A DNA stretch of 64,000 nucleotides from Empedobacter falsenii (GTDB lineage Bacteria; Bacteroidota; Bacteroidia; Flavobacteriales; Weeksellaceae). Positions within the stretch are counted from its first letter, which is position 1. Every line of letters begins with the position of its first letter. Below, one piece after another: positions 1 through 7,733 of this stretch. The translations under genes were made by a program, and so were the position numbers. The notes under the pieces are model-generated. The model did not search any database. It was given only the letters and a program-made list of their open reading frames with translations, and was not told the DNA's origin. The stretch is from contig NZ_CP040908.1 of assembly GCF_013488205.1 (NCBI RefSeq), forward strand, positions 527,501-591,500. The letters are read 5' to 3'.

Positions 1-164
1 TTACTATGAAAAGACTCTCTATTATTTTTTCTGCAAATTACTTCATGCAGATTTTATAAAATCAACACTGGATATTTCGTTTTTACATTAATTTTTTTTA
101 GAAAAATTTTATTGTAATCTACGATTGTATTAATCTGTAAATAATCATAAACAACTATAAACCT

Positions 165-1031
165 ATGTTAAAGAATTTTACTTTTTTAGCGACGTTATTT
201 TTATCTGTTTTATATGCCCAGGTAGAAATATCAAATAAAAATAAACCAGAAATAGATAATGCTACTGATGGTATTTATGTTAATTTTTCTGATAAAGGTG
301 TTTTACTTCCACGAATATCATTGAATTCATTAACAGAACTTAAAAATTCCTCTGGAGTTAATTTTCCTAAACAAGGAGATGCCTCTCAAATGATTGTATA
401 TAATACAAATAGAGCTTTAGGAGAGGGGTTTCATTTTTGGGATGGATCAAAATGGCGTGCTTTGTTAGATTTTGAAAATGTTATTGCACAGTTAAATTCT
501 TCTGTGATGTATTCTGCAAATGCAAATGGTATTGATATTGGAAGTGATAAGAGTTATGTTCAAGGTAGTGAAACAACTCTACCTAATTATACGTTCAATC
601 AATCAGGAACTATTGCAACTAATAGAAATTTTATACCATTAAATATTTCAAAAATAGTACGTACAAATAAGCCTAATAACAAAGTGTCTTTTACGTTTAC
701 AGGAATTGCTCAAATTCAACAAAGTAATAGTTTATTGACCTTTGCAATAGGAGTTTTTGTAGATGGACAATTAAAATATGTTGAAAATTATACAGGTAAT
801 TTTACTTCAAATAGCTGTGGTTTTGTTCCTGTAGATTTGGATGGAATAATTCTCAATTTGTCAACTACTCAAGATCATACAATAGATGTGAGAATACATC
901 CACGAAGAAGTTATGATTTATCTACACCAGCAACTACATATGCTTACACATTTGGAAAATCTATAGGAACATGTACTAATTTACCATCTGAAGTAATGAA
1001 ATCAAGATTAATATTAACAGTAAAAGAGTAA
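165..1031 (+). CDS. secreted protein, first of three tandem paralogues
   Basis: No named family recognised. The 288-residue product starts with a Sec signal peptide (hydrophobic to about residue 18, ending YAQ) and a short Gln-Val-Glu-Ile start to the mature chain. It shares an architecture with the next two genes. An early segment ends in GVLLPR. A module with IVYNTN then FWDGSKW follows, then a C-terminal beta-rich domain with GVFVDG. Two cysteines (in NSCGF and GTCTN) are placed so that a disulfide is likely. The LPR/YNTN/FWDG style is common in Flavobacteriia surface proteins of tail-fibre or adhesin type. No clear type IX secretion C-terminal domain is visible. The gene is 4 bp upstream of its paralogue, so the three are probably one operon. 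Confidence 0.75.
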   Translation: MLKNFTFLATLFLSVLYAQVEISNKNKPEIDNATDGIYVNFSDKGVLLPRISLNSLTELKNSSGVNFPKQGDASQMIVYNTNRALGEGFHFWDGSKWRALLDFENVIAQLNSSVMYSANANGIDIGSDKSYVQGSETTLPNYTFNQSGTIATNRNFIPLNISKIVRTNKPNNKVSFTFTGIAQIQQSNSLLTFAIGVFVDGQLKYVENYTGNFTSNSCGFVPVDLDGIILNLSTTQDHTIDVRIHPRRSYDLSTPATTYAYTFGKSIGTCTNLPSEVMKSRLILTVKE

Positions 1032-1035
1032 ACCT

Positions 1036-1965
1036 ATGAAAAAAATATTACTTTCAATAATTGTCTTATCAAGTGCTGTTAATGCACAGGTAGCTTTATC
1101 GACTAATGTAACCAATGATAACTTGATTTTAGATTCTAAACAAAGTACAACTTCTACAAAAAATGATAAGACCTTTGTTTTACCAAGAAATGCAATGAAG
1201 GATCGAAAAGATAAAACTAACGTAGATCTTAGTTTAGGTTCAAATTTACAATCAGGTTTATTAATTTATAATACAAATACCTCTTTAGGAAATGATAAAG
1301 GACCTTATTTTTGGTATAATTATACTTCATCTTTAGGAGCTTGGACCCCTTTTGTTTCAACTAAGAATGAAGGTTCGTTAACTAATCTTGCTAATTTAAA
1401 AAATTACCCCTTACCAAGTACAACCGATATTGTTTCGGCGACTAATAATCCTACTACAGGACCTTATGCGAATTCTTGGCAAAATAATTTAGGGGATTTG
1501 ATTACGGATACAAGTAAAAGATGGCAAGTGTTGCCCAATTTTACTCAAGAATTTCAAATATATAATTCAAAAAATATTATTTTTTATCGATTAACAGGTT
1601 TTGTAGAAGCATATAGTGCTTCAGCAGAGAAAGCGATAAGTTATGATGTAGGAATTTTTGTAGATGGTAAATTAACTGTGTATAGTCCTTTTTCTTTAGC
1701 AGGTAATTCTACTCGAAATTGTATGTATAATGTATTTAGTTTAAGAGGTCTTACGAATGATTTGTCTAATGGAAAACATACCATACAAGTTGCAGTTAAG
1801 AATAGAAATATATTAAATTCTAATGCTACTGTAAATGTAACTTATAATAGTAGAAATTCTAACTGCGGTATATCATCTACAGATGGGTATTTACCTAATC
1901 AATCTGTAAATGAAGGATTATTAAGTATAAAAATTCAAGAAAATCCATCTATTCTAAATAATTAA
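1036..1965 (+). CDS. secreted protein, second of three tandem paralogues
   Basis: The 309-residue protein has a signal peptide ending VNAQ. It follows the layout of its neighbours: VLPRNAM near residue 50, LIYNTN near residue 76, a YFWYNY...W segment, GIFVDG near residue 208, and two late cysteines (RNCMY and SNCGI). Sequence identity to the flanking paralogues looks low outside these landmarks, so the duplication is old or the proteins diverge quickly. It is separated from the upstream gene by 4 bp and from the downstream gene by 2 bp. A surface or matrix role is inferred only from the signal peptide and the architecture. Confidence 0.75.
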   Translation: MKKILLSIIVLSSAVNAQVALSTNVTNDNLILDSKQSTTSTKNDKTFVLPRNAMKDRKDKTNVDLSLGSNLQSGLLIYNTNTSLGNDKGPYFWYNYTSSLGAWTPFVSTKNEGSLTNLANLKNYPLPSTTDIVSATNNPTTGPYANSWQNNLGDLITDTSKRWQVLPNFTQEFQIYNSKNIIFYRLTGFVEAYSASAEKAISYDVGIFVDGKLTVYSPFSLAGNSTRNCMYNVFSLRGLTNDLSNGKHTIQVAVKNRNILNSNATVNVTYNSRNSNCGISSTDGYLPNQSVNEGLLSIKIQENPSILNN

Positions 1966-1967
1966 TT

Positions 1968-2933
1968 ATGAAAAAGTTATTATATATATTACCATTTATA
2001 GCTCAATATAGCATAGCTCAAGTTATTATATCTAGAGATACAAATACAACTACAGATTCTTCAGTTGGTTTAGAAATAAGTTCATCTAATCAAGCTGTAG
2101 CTTTACCAGAGTATAATATAACGGCATATAATGTTCACCCTTATACTAAAGAACCAAAAGGAGGAGCTATTGTTTTTAGCCCAAATAAAAATGGTGGATT
2201 AAATGAAGATTTTTATGGATATTTTTATTGGGATGATGATCAACATTTATGGGTTAAATTATTAGATTCAGTTTCATTTAGTTCTGATAAAGACTTTAGT
2301 TCACCCTACTTTTTTACTAATTATGATGGAGCTTCAAATACAAGTATTGGAGTAGATGTATTATCTCCTTTTAGTAACATAAATAACTCAGGTAATACTA
2401 CATTATCATCAATGACTAATTCAAACCATATTAATGGAACAAACTTGAATGCAATGACTTCAAATTATTGGACAATTGTACCAGCAGGTTTTCAACCAAC
2501 TTTTAAATTTGCAAAAACAGCTGATGCTTTTGTAAAAGTAAATGCAATGCTTGTAAAACCAGGAGGAGGAACTTTTGATTTTAGTATTGCAATGGGAGTT
2601 TTTATTAATGATGTTTTAGTCGCCAATAAAATATTTCCATTTGTTAATCTAGCTGATCAGGGTTATTGTGCAAGAAGAAAAATTACAATTTTAGCTCCTG
2701 TAAATAATATTCCTGCAAATATTGATCAGAAAGTAAAAATAGGATTTAAGATTGTAGGAAATAACCATTTCAATTCAACAAATCAGTCCTCTGGTAATAA
2801 TTTCACGTTGAATAATGGCAAAATATCTGTAGGATTAGGATTTAGTAATACAAACGGTTCAACAGGTACTTATTGTGCTAATTCTAGTTTTCAATCACCA
2901 ATTAATGTAACAGTATACGGAGTGACTAGATAA
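1968..2933 (+). CDS. secreted protein, third of three tandem paralogues
   Basis: The 321-residue protein has a signal peptide ending SIAQ and then a VIISRD start to the mature region. The shared landmarks are present: GLEISSSNQAVALPEYN near residue 45, a YFYWDDD...W segment, GVFIND near residue 208, and cysteines in QGYCARR and TYCANS. The VALPEY form replaces the LPR of the two upstream copies. Transcription probably ends at the hairpins right after the stop codon. Function unknown; the set may encode variant subunits of one surface structure. Confidence 0.75.
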   Translation: MKKLLYILPFIAQYSIAQVIISRDTNTTTDSSVGLEISSSNQAVALPEYNITAYNVHPYTKEPKGGAIVFSPNKNGGLNEDFYGYFYWDDDQHLWVKLLDSVSFSSDKDFSSPYFFTNYDGASNTSIGVDVLSPFSNINNSGNTTLSSMTNSNHINGTNLNAMTSNYWTIVPAGFQPTFKFAKTADAFVKVNAMLVKPGGGTFDFSIAMGVFINDVLVANKIFPFVNLADQGYCARRKITILAPVNNIPANIDQKVKIGFKIVGNNHFNSTNQSSGNNFTLNNGKISVGLGFSNTNGSTGTYCANSSFQSPINVTVYGVTR

Positions 2934-2941
2934 AAAAAAAT

Positions 2942-3012
2942 AATCACCTATAAACTTTGTAGGTGATTTATTTATATAAAAACAAAAGAACTTAGTATGA
3001 CTAAGTTCTTTT
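2942..3012. terminator. two consecutive hairpins, bidirectional terminator
   Basis: The first hairpin pairs AATCACCTA (2942-2950) with TAGGTGATT (2960-2968). The second is a perfect 13-bp stem, AAAAGAACTTAGT (2984-2996) with ACTAAGTTCTTTT (3000-3012) and loop ATG, followed by T-rich sequence on both strands. It closes the rightward three-gene operon and the leftward small-peptide gene. Confidence 0.8.
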
Positions 3013-3025
3013 TTATTTTTACATC

Positions 3026-3172
3026 TTATTGATCTCCGCCTCCAGGACCTGGATCTGGAGTTGTTGATCCACCTCCGTGACCTCCACAGAATAAATGTAA
3101 CAAACAATAGAAGATAAACTCTTTTCTGTCTTCTAATTTCTCTACTTGAAAATCATTAATTGACTTTTTCAT
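3026..3172 (-). CDS. 48-residue Gly-rich peptide, RiPP-precursor-like
   Basis: This short gene reads MKKSINDFQVEKLEDRKEF, then a hydrophobic FIFYCLLHLFCGG stretch, then a tail rich in Gly, Thr, Pro and Asp ending GGGDQ. The charged N-terminal segment with spaced Phe, Val and Leu, a double-Gly, and a short low-complexity core is what natural-product precursor leaders of Bacteroidota look like. That class assignment is inference. The two cysteines are in the middle, not the tail. No modification enzyme, ATP-grasp, LanM/B/C, radical SAM or ABC peptidase is adjacent. It ends at a bidirectional terminator facing the exported-paralogue operon. Confidence 0.55.
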   Translation of the reverse strand: MKKSINDFQVEKLEDRKEFIFYCLLHLFCGGHGGGSTTPDPGPGGGDQ

Positions 3173-3581
3173 AATTAAATAGTTTTTGGGTTAATAATAA
3201 ATATGTTAGTAGAAAGCAAGGAATGTAATCCCAACTTTTTATTTAATTTTATAATGTAAATGTGGAAGAAGTAAATTATATAATAATTTACAAAATTTGT
3301 TTGTATTGAATTGTTTCATAGGTAATAGAGTTATAGTTTGGTATTTCAAATATAGAATAAGTTTTAAATTTTTAATAATAATAAACCGTTTTTAATTCGT
3401 TTTAAATCAGCTATTTTAATGTTTTGTTAAAAAATAAACGTTTATTAAGTATTTATAATCTCTAAAATGATCAGATAGGGAATTAAACTTCTTAAAAAAA
3501 AGATAAAATATAGATTACTTGAAATAATATTAGAAGTTTATCATTTCAAATTTAATAGCTTTACAGCTTAATATTATTCAA
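3173..3581. other. AT-rich intergenic region without a gene
   Basis: About 410 bp with no convincing ORF on either strand. It must hold the leftward promoter of the 48-residue peptide gene and the rightward promoter of the ECF sigma gene. No perfect TTTG-N19-TAnnTTTG match was found. TAGCTTTA (3555-3562) is a near -7 match, 20 bp before the sigma start codon. Confidence 0.6.
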
Positions 3582-4118
3582 TTGGATCAGAAAATATTAG
3601 ATCACATTTTAAATAAGGATTGGGAACAAGCTTTTAAACTTCTTGTAAAAGATTATCATCAGAGAGTTTATTGGCAAATTCGTCGTATGGTTTTGATTCA
3701 TGAAGATGCGGATGATATTGCTCAAAATGTTTTTATCAAGATTTATCAAAATTTGAATTCATTCAAAAATGAATCGAAATTATCGACATGGATTTTTAGG
3801 ATAGCCTATAATGAAACAATCAATTTTATTCATAAAAATGCCAAGGAACAAAATGTTTCGTTCGAAGATTATTCGATGAATATTGCGGATGATTTATCTA
3901 CGGATGAATATTATACAGGTGACGAAATTGAGTTGAAATTACAAAAAGCAATCGCAAGTTTGCCAGAAAAGCAACGTGTAGTATTTATGATGAAATATTA
4001 TGATGAAATGAAATATGAGCAGATTTCTGAAATTTTAGGCACATCTGTTGGTGCACTAAAGGCATCTTATCATCATGCTGTTACAAAAATTAAAGAATTT
4101 TTAGAGGATGAAGATTAA
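3582..4118 (+). CDS. ECF RNA polymerase sigma factor
   Basis: Sigma-70 family, extracytoplasmic-function type, 178 residues. Region 2 is seen around residues 28-70 (ADDIAQNVFIKIYQNL, then STWIFRIAYNETINFI). Region 4 lies around residues 127-174 (LPEKQRVVF, then YEQISEILGTSVGALKASYHHA). The start is TTG: no ATG is in frame until about codon 36, inside region 2, and MDQKILDHI is the usual N-terminus of flavobacterial ECF factors. It is followed 24 bp later by a small single-pass membrane protein, the expected anti-sigma partner. The regulon is unknown. Confidence 0.92.
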   Translation: MDQKILDHILNKDWEQAFKLLVKDYHQRVYWQIRRMVLIHEDADDIAQNVFIKIYQNLNSFKNESKLSTWIFRIAYNETINFIHKNAKEQNVSFEDYSMNIADDLSTDEYYTGDEIELKLQKAIASLPEKQRVVFMMKYYDEMKYEQISEILGTSVGALKASYHHAVTKIKEFLEDED

Positions 4119-4142
4119 ACCTTTTTAACTTTTTTTTGTCTT

Positions 4143-4559
4143 ATGTATGATATGAAAGAAAATGGATTAAAAAATAATTTTAAAATTCCTGAGAATTATT
4201 TTAAGAATTTAGAAGATGAAATTTATCTTAAAAGCTTAAAACAAAAGGAAAATTATACAACTCCAACTAATTATTTTAATGATTTAGAACAATCAATTTT
4301 ATCGAAAACTATTGATAAAAAAGAAACAAAAGTTATACATTTCAATATTTGGTGGGCAGCTGCTTGTATATTGCTATTAGCATTGGTTGTTACTCCTTTT
4401 GTGATTAATTCTACAGAAAAATCTACAGAAGTTGTGGATACAAAAACTGAAAATCACGTTTACGAGAAGATTTATGATTCATATATAGTGAGCGATCAAA
4501 ACAAAAAATCGTCCAATGTAACATTAGACGATTCTGATTTTGCTTTATATGATTATTAA
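4143..4559 (+). CDS. small membrane protein, probable anti-sigma partner
   Basis: The 138-residue protein has one transmembrane helix (about residues 70-88, WWAAACILLLALVV). The cytoplasmic N-terminal half carries two copies of a PxNYFxxLExxI motif (FKIPENYFKNLEDEI and YTTPTNYFNDLEQSI). The C-terminal part is short and polar. Flavobacterial ECF operons often have such a gene second, acting as anti-sigma or its partner, but no zinc-binding anti-sigma domain is present. ATG at 4152 is an equally possible start. It converges on clpS with 6 bp between stop codons. Confidence 0.65.
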   Translation: MYDMKENGLKNNFKIPENYFKNLEDEIYLKSLKQKENYTTPTNYFNDLEQSILSKTIDKKETKVIHFNIWWAAACILLLALVVTPFVINSTEKSTEVVDTKTENHVYEKIYDSYIVSDQNKKSSNVTLDDSDFALYDY

Positions 4560-4565
4560 GAAATT

Positions 4566-4862
4566 CTAAATAATTTCTGCACTTAAACCTCGGTTCAATA
4601 ATTCTGTGCATCGAGGTTTTAAATCTTCTAATTCACCAGTCAAGACTTCGCATTTACCTTTGTAGTGAATCAAAATAGAACATTGTTCCGCTTGTTCTGG
4701 CGTGTGTTCACAAACATCAATCAACGACTCGATTACCCAATCAAAAGTATTCACATCGTCATTGTAAACAATAATTTGATATTTGTGCGATTCCTGTTCC
4801 AATACATCAACAGCCGAATCTTTTTCCGTTTCCCACATGGGTTGCGTTGCGTATTTTGTCAT
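4566..4862 (-). CDS. clpS: ATP-dependent Clp protease adaptor ClpS
   Basis: ClpS (98 residues) delivers N-degron substrates to the ClpA/C-ClpP protease in the cytoplasm. The family core is clear: YQIIVYNDDVNTFDWV (the NDD motif that binds the N-terminal residue), then a VCEHTPEQAEQCSILIHYKG segment and the C-terminal LLNRGLSAEI. The N-terminal extension of about 25 residues, which inserts into the unfoldase, is normal. It follows prmA by 6 bp, so it is co-transcribed with prmA and probably mnmD. Confidence 0.95.
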   Translation of the reverse strand: MTKYATQPMWETEKDSAVDVLEQESHKYQIIVYNDDVNTFDWVIESLIDVCEHTPEQAEQCSILIHYKGKCEVLTGELEDLKPRCTELLNRGLSAEII

Positions 4863-4868
4863 ATCATT

Positions 4869-5696
4869 TTATTTTTTGAAATGTAGTGCAATCCACTCAT
4901 TTCGTTGTTTTTTAGATACAAATTTCAAACCATTTTCTGTACAGAAAGCTAAGATATCATCAAAATCTTGCTCCATTAATCCACTTAAGAATAAATCTCC
5001 ATTTTCATTCAAAACATTGATATAAGAAGGAATTTGACTGATTAAAATATTTTTGTTGATATTCGCTAAAATAATGTCAAATTGTTTGCTTCCCAAAAGT
5101 GAATTATCACCCATTTTAGCATCTAAACTAACACCATTTCGTTTTCCATTTTCGATAGAATTCTCCACAGCCCATTCGTCAATATCGATACATTCTGCAT
5201 AATTTGCATCACGTTTCATTCCTAAAATTGCAAGAATTGACGTTCCACAACCCATGTCCAAAATATCTTTTCCAGTAAATTCAGTTTCCAAGATATATTC
5301 TACCATCAAGTGTGTTGTAGAGTGGTGTCCAGTCCCAAAAGACATTTTTGGTTGAATGATAATTTCGTACGGAATATTTTCAACTGTTTCGTGAAATTCT
5401 GCACGAATCAAACATTGGTCGTTGACTAAAATTGGTGTGAAATTTTCTTCCCAAGTTGCATTCCAATTTTGTTGTTCAATTTCTTGACGCGTATAAGAAA
5501 AATCAATATTCTCGATAGAATCAATAACTTCTTTTACTTGGTCAATATTTTCGTCAGTTTTTGGCATGTAAGCATCAAAACCTTCTTCGTTTTCAACAAA
5601 ACTTTCAAAAGGTAATTCAGAAATCATTGCAATAATAATTTCATTAAAAGGCTCTACTTCCGCAACTTTAAATTTATATTCGATATAATTTGTCAT
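4869..5696 (-). CDS. prmA: ribosomal protein L11 methyltransferase
   Basis: PrmA trimethylates ribosomal protein L11 using S-adenosylmethionine. The 275-residue protein has an N-terminal substrate-recognition domain (about 1-95) and a Rossmann methyltransferase domain. Motif I is DILDMGCGTSILAILG (about residues 145-160), the acidic loop is ECIDIDEWAVENS, and motif IV is FDIILANINKNIL, as expected for this family. MSFGTGHHSTT matches the conserved PrmA loop before motif I. It is 6 bp upstream of clpS and 72 bp downstream of mnmD on the same strand. Confidence 0.95.
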   Translation of the reverse strand: MTNYIEYKFKVAEVEPFNEIIIAMISELPFESFVENEEGFDAYMPKTDENIDQVKEVIDSIENIDFSYTRQEIEQQNWNATWEENFTPILVNDQCLIRAEFHETVENIPYEIIIQPKMSFGTGHHSTTHLMVEYILETEFTGKDILDMGCGTSILAILGMKRDANYAECIDIDEWAVENSIENGKRNGVSLDAKMGDNSLLGSKQFDIILANINKNILISQIPSYINVLNENGDLFLSGLMEQDFDDILAFCTENGLKFVSKKQRNEWIALHFKK

Positions 5697-5768
5697 AAAA
5701 AAATGTAGAAAACATCAAATTGTTTTCAGCTGCAAATTTACGATTTTTATAATTAATGATAAAGGAGA

Positions 5769-6485
5769 TTATTTATCAAATGGAAAGTCTTTCAAACCAA
5801 CCATCATTTCACGTTTTCCTGGAGGTCCAGGACGTTTTTGTACAATATAGCCCAAATCTTTCAATCCTCTTTTTATGGTTCCTTTCGCTGCATAAGTAGT
5901 AAAAATGGCAGATTTTTTAATTAAAGAATCAACAATTTCTAACAATTCTTTTTCCCATAATTCTGGTTGAACACGAGAACCAAAAGCGTCAAAATAAACT
6001 AAATCAAAATTATTTTCGTTGATATTTTTCAGATTGAAAAAATCTTCTTCTACTTTTTTAATTTCAAAATATGGAGAAATTTTATGCCAATTTTCCCAAC
6101 TCGAATGAAATAATTGTTGATAATAATCTAAAAATTCTTCTTTTCGATGTTCAAATTCCGGATAAAGTTTGAAAACATTTTCAAAATAATTCACCAATTC
6201 AAATTCTTCATCAGAAACCGGAAATTTTTCGATTCCAACATATTGCACAGAAATTTTATGTTTCTCCGCTTCTATCAAAGTAATGAAAGAATTAAGTCCC
6301 GTACCTAATCCAATTTCTATAATTTTTATAGGATTTTTTGTTTCTGTAAAATGATGAAATCCATTTTGTATAAATACATGAAAAGCCTCTTGTACAGCGC
6401 CATGTTTGGAATGATAAGATTCATCCCAATCTTCAATATAGATAGTTTTTGAACCATCTTCCGTTTCTTGAATAATTCTTTTCAT
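5769..6485 (-). CDS. mnmD: tRNA 5-methylaminomethyl-2-thiouridine methyltransferase MnmD
   Basis: The 238-residue protein matches the stand-alone methyltransferase domain of MnmC (DUF752), which completes mnm5s2U at tRNA position 34. Visible motifs are IKIIEIGLGTGLNSFITL (SAM loop), VQYVGIEKFPVSDEE, FDLVYFDAFGSRVQPELW and FTTYAAKGTIKRGL, ending with RPGPPGKREMMVG, a signature of the family. The FAD oxidase half of MnmC is absent, as is usual outside proteobacteria. It is the first gene of mnmD-prmA-clpS and is divergent from ilvE. Confidence 0.93.
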   Translation of the reverse strand: MKRIIQETEDGSKTIYIEDWDESYHSKHGAVQEAFHVFIQNGFHHFTETKNPIKIIEIGLGTGLNSFITLIEAEKHKISVQYVGIEKFPVSDEEFELVNYFENVFKLYPEFEHRKEEFLDYYQQLFHSSWENWHKISPYFEIKKVEEDFFNLKNINENNFDLVYFDAFGSRVQPELWEKELLEIVDSLIKKSAIFTTYAAKGTIKRGLKDLGYIVQKRPGPPGKREMMVGLKDFPFDK

Positions 6486-6530
6486 CGTCGAAAGTTATGA
6501 TTTTTATTATGAAAAAGTGCAAATAAAATG

Positions 6531-6538
6531 TACCTTTG
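6531..6538 (+). promoter_or_regulatory. -7 promoter element of ilvE
   Basis: TACCTTTG fits the Bacteroidota -7 consensus TAnnTTTG. It puts the transcription start near 6545, inside a longer TTG-initiated reading frame (6536), and so argues for ATG at 6566 as the ilvE start. A clear -33 TTG is not present. Confidence 0.6.
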
Positions 6539-6565
6539 ATAAGCACAAACAAAATATATCGTAAA

Positions 6566-7627
6566 ATGATTATAGAAAAAATTGCTGAATCAAAATTTAA
6601 CGATTCAGTTTTCAACTCGACTACTTTTGGGAAAGAGTTTACAGATCACATGTTGATCGCGCATTACAAAGATGGTAAATGGGATGAGCCAAAAATTGTT
6701 CCTTACGGACCAATTTCAATGACGCCAGCAGCGATGTCTTTCCATTATGGTCAAACAATTTTTGAAGGAATGAAAGCCTACAAAAATGATAATGAAGAAG
6801 TATTTATTTTCCGTCCAGAGAAAAACTTCGAACGTTTTAATTTATCTGCGGCTCGTCTTAATATGCCTCAAATTCCGAAAGAAATTTTTATTGATGGTTT
6901 AGAAGCAATTATTGATATCGATCGTCAATGGGTACCAAAAGATTACGGAACGTCATTATATATTCGTCCAGTAATGTTTGCAACAGAAGAAGCAGTTTCT
7001 GCAAGAGCATCTAACGAATATATTTTTGCAATTTTATTAGCTTATGCACCTAATTATTATGACAAACCTTTGTCAGTTAAAATTGCTGATTTCTACAGCC
7101 GTTCTGCACAAGGTGGTGTTGGTTTTGCTAAATGTGGTGGTAATTATGCGGGATCATTTTTCCCAACTTCTGAAGCGCAAAAAGATGGTTATGATCAAGT
7201 AATTTGGACAGACTCTATCGAACATAAATATATCGAAGAAGCTGGTACAATGAATGTAATGGTACGTATCGGAAACAAAATTTTAACTGCGCCTACTTCT
7301 GAACGTATTTTGAATGGAGTTACTCGTGATTCTGTTTTGACTTTAGCAAAAGATAACGGTTACGAAGTAGAAGTACGCCCTGTAGAAGTGCAAGAAATGT
7401 ACGAAGCTTACAAAGCAGGAGAATTGAAAGAAGTATTTGGTTGTGGTACTGCTGTTGTAATTACACAATACGATGCAGTAGGGTTTGGTGAAGAGCGTGC
7501 TCAATTACCAGCTATTGCAGAAGAAGATTCTTTCGCATTACAATTGAAAAAGAAATTAAAAGATATTCAATATGGATTAGCAGAAGATCCTTATGGATGG
7601 AGAATTAAAATCGAAGAACAAGCCTAA
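6566..7627 (+). CDS. ilvE: branched-chain amino acid aminotransferase
   Basis: A class IV PLP-dependent aminotransferase of 353 residues. It interconverts valine, leucine and isoleucine with their 2-oxo acids using glutamate/2-oxoglutarate. Landmarks are FHYGQTIFEGMKAYK, YIRPVMFA, the catalytic lysine in GFAKCGGNYAGSF, EEAGTMNVM, and GCGTAVVI near the end. This is the long BCAT type (about 355 residues). The reading frame extends upstream to a TTG at 6536, but the promoter lies inside that extension, so ATG 6566 is chosen. It stands alone, without ilv or leu genes nearby, and ends at a strong terminator. Confidence 0.95.
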   Translation: MIIEKIAESKFNDSVFNSTTFGKEFTDHMLIAHYKDGKWDEPKIVPYGPISMTPAAMSFHYGQTIFEGMKAYKNDNEEVFIFRPEKNFERFNLSAARLNMPQIPKEIFIDGLEAIIDIDRQWVPKDYGTSLYIRPVMFATEEAVSARASNEYIFAILLAYAPNYYDKPLSVKIADFYSRSAQGGVGFAKCGGNYAGSFFPTSEAQKDGYDQVIWTDSIEHKYIEEAGTMNVMVRIGNKILTAPTSERILNGVTRDSVLTLAKDNGYEVEVRPVEVQEMYEAYKAGELKEVFGCGTAVVITQYDAVGFGEERAQLPAIAEEDSFALQLKKKLKDIQYGLAEDPYGWRIKIEEQA

Positions 7628-7657
7628 TTTAGTTTAAGTAAGTTTTTTTTTAAATAT

Positions 7658-7687
7658 AAGCTGACAATTTGATTGTCAGCTTTTTTT
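7658..7687 (+). terminator. ilvE terminator
   Basis: Stem AAGCTGACAAT (7658-7668) with ATTGTCAGCTT (7672-7682), loop of three bases, then a T-run to 7687. Confidence 0.85.
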
Positions 7688-7721
7688 GGCACGATATTTA
7701 ATAATATGTTATACAAAGTAC

Positions 7722-7729
7722 TATATTTG
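7722..7729 (+). promoter_or_regulatory. -7 promoter element of the DUF4407 gene
   Basis: TATATTTG matches TAnnTTTG and lies 4 bp before ATG 7734. Transcription would start at or just before the start codon, giving a leaderless or near-leaderless message. Confidence 0.5.
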
Positions 7730-7733
7730 CAAA

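Noticed and set aside
165-2933. Type IX secretion C-terminal domains on the three exported paralogues
   Set aside because: The C-termini lack the conserved sorting-domain motifs, so Sec export is all that can be supported.
2895-3107. 70-codon minus-strand reading frame, Arg/Ser-rich
   Set aside because: It runs through the terminator hairpins and reads the peptide gene out of frame; the 48-codon frame fits better.
6536-6565. Upstream TTG extension of ilvE
   Set aside because: It overlaps the -7 promoter box and is not part of the family N-terminus.
7686-7733. Upstream TTG extension of the DUF4407 gene
   Set aside because: It begins in the ilvE terminator and upstream of the promoter.
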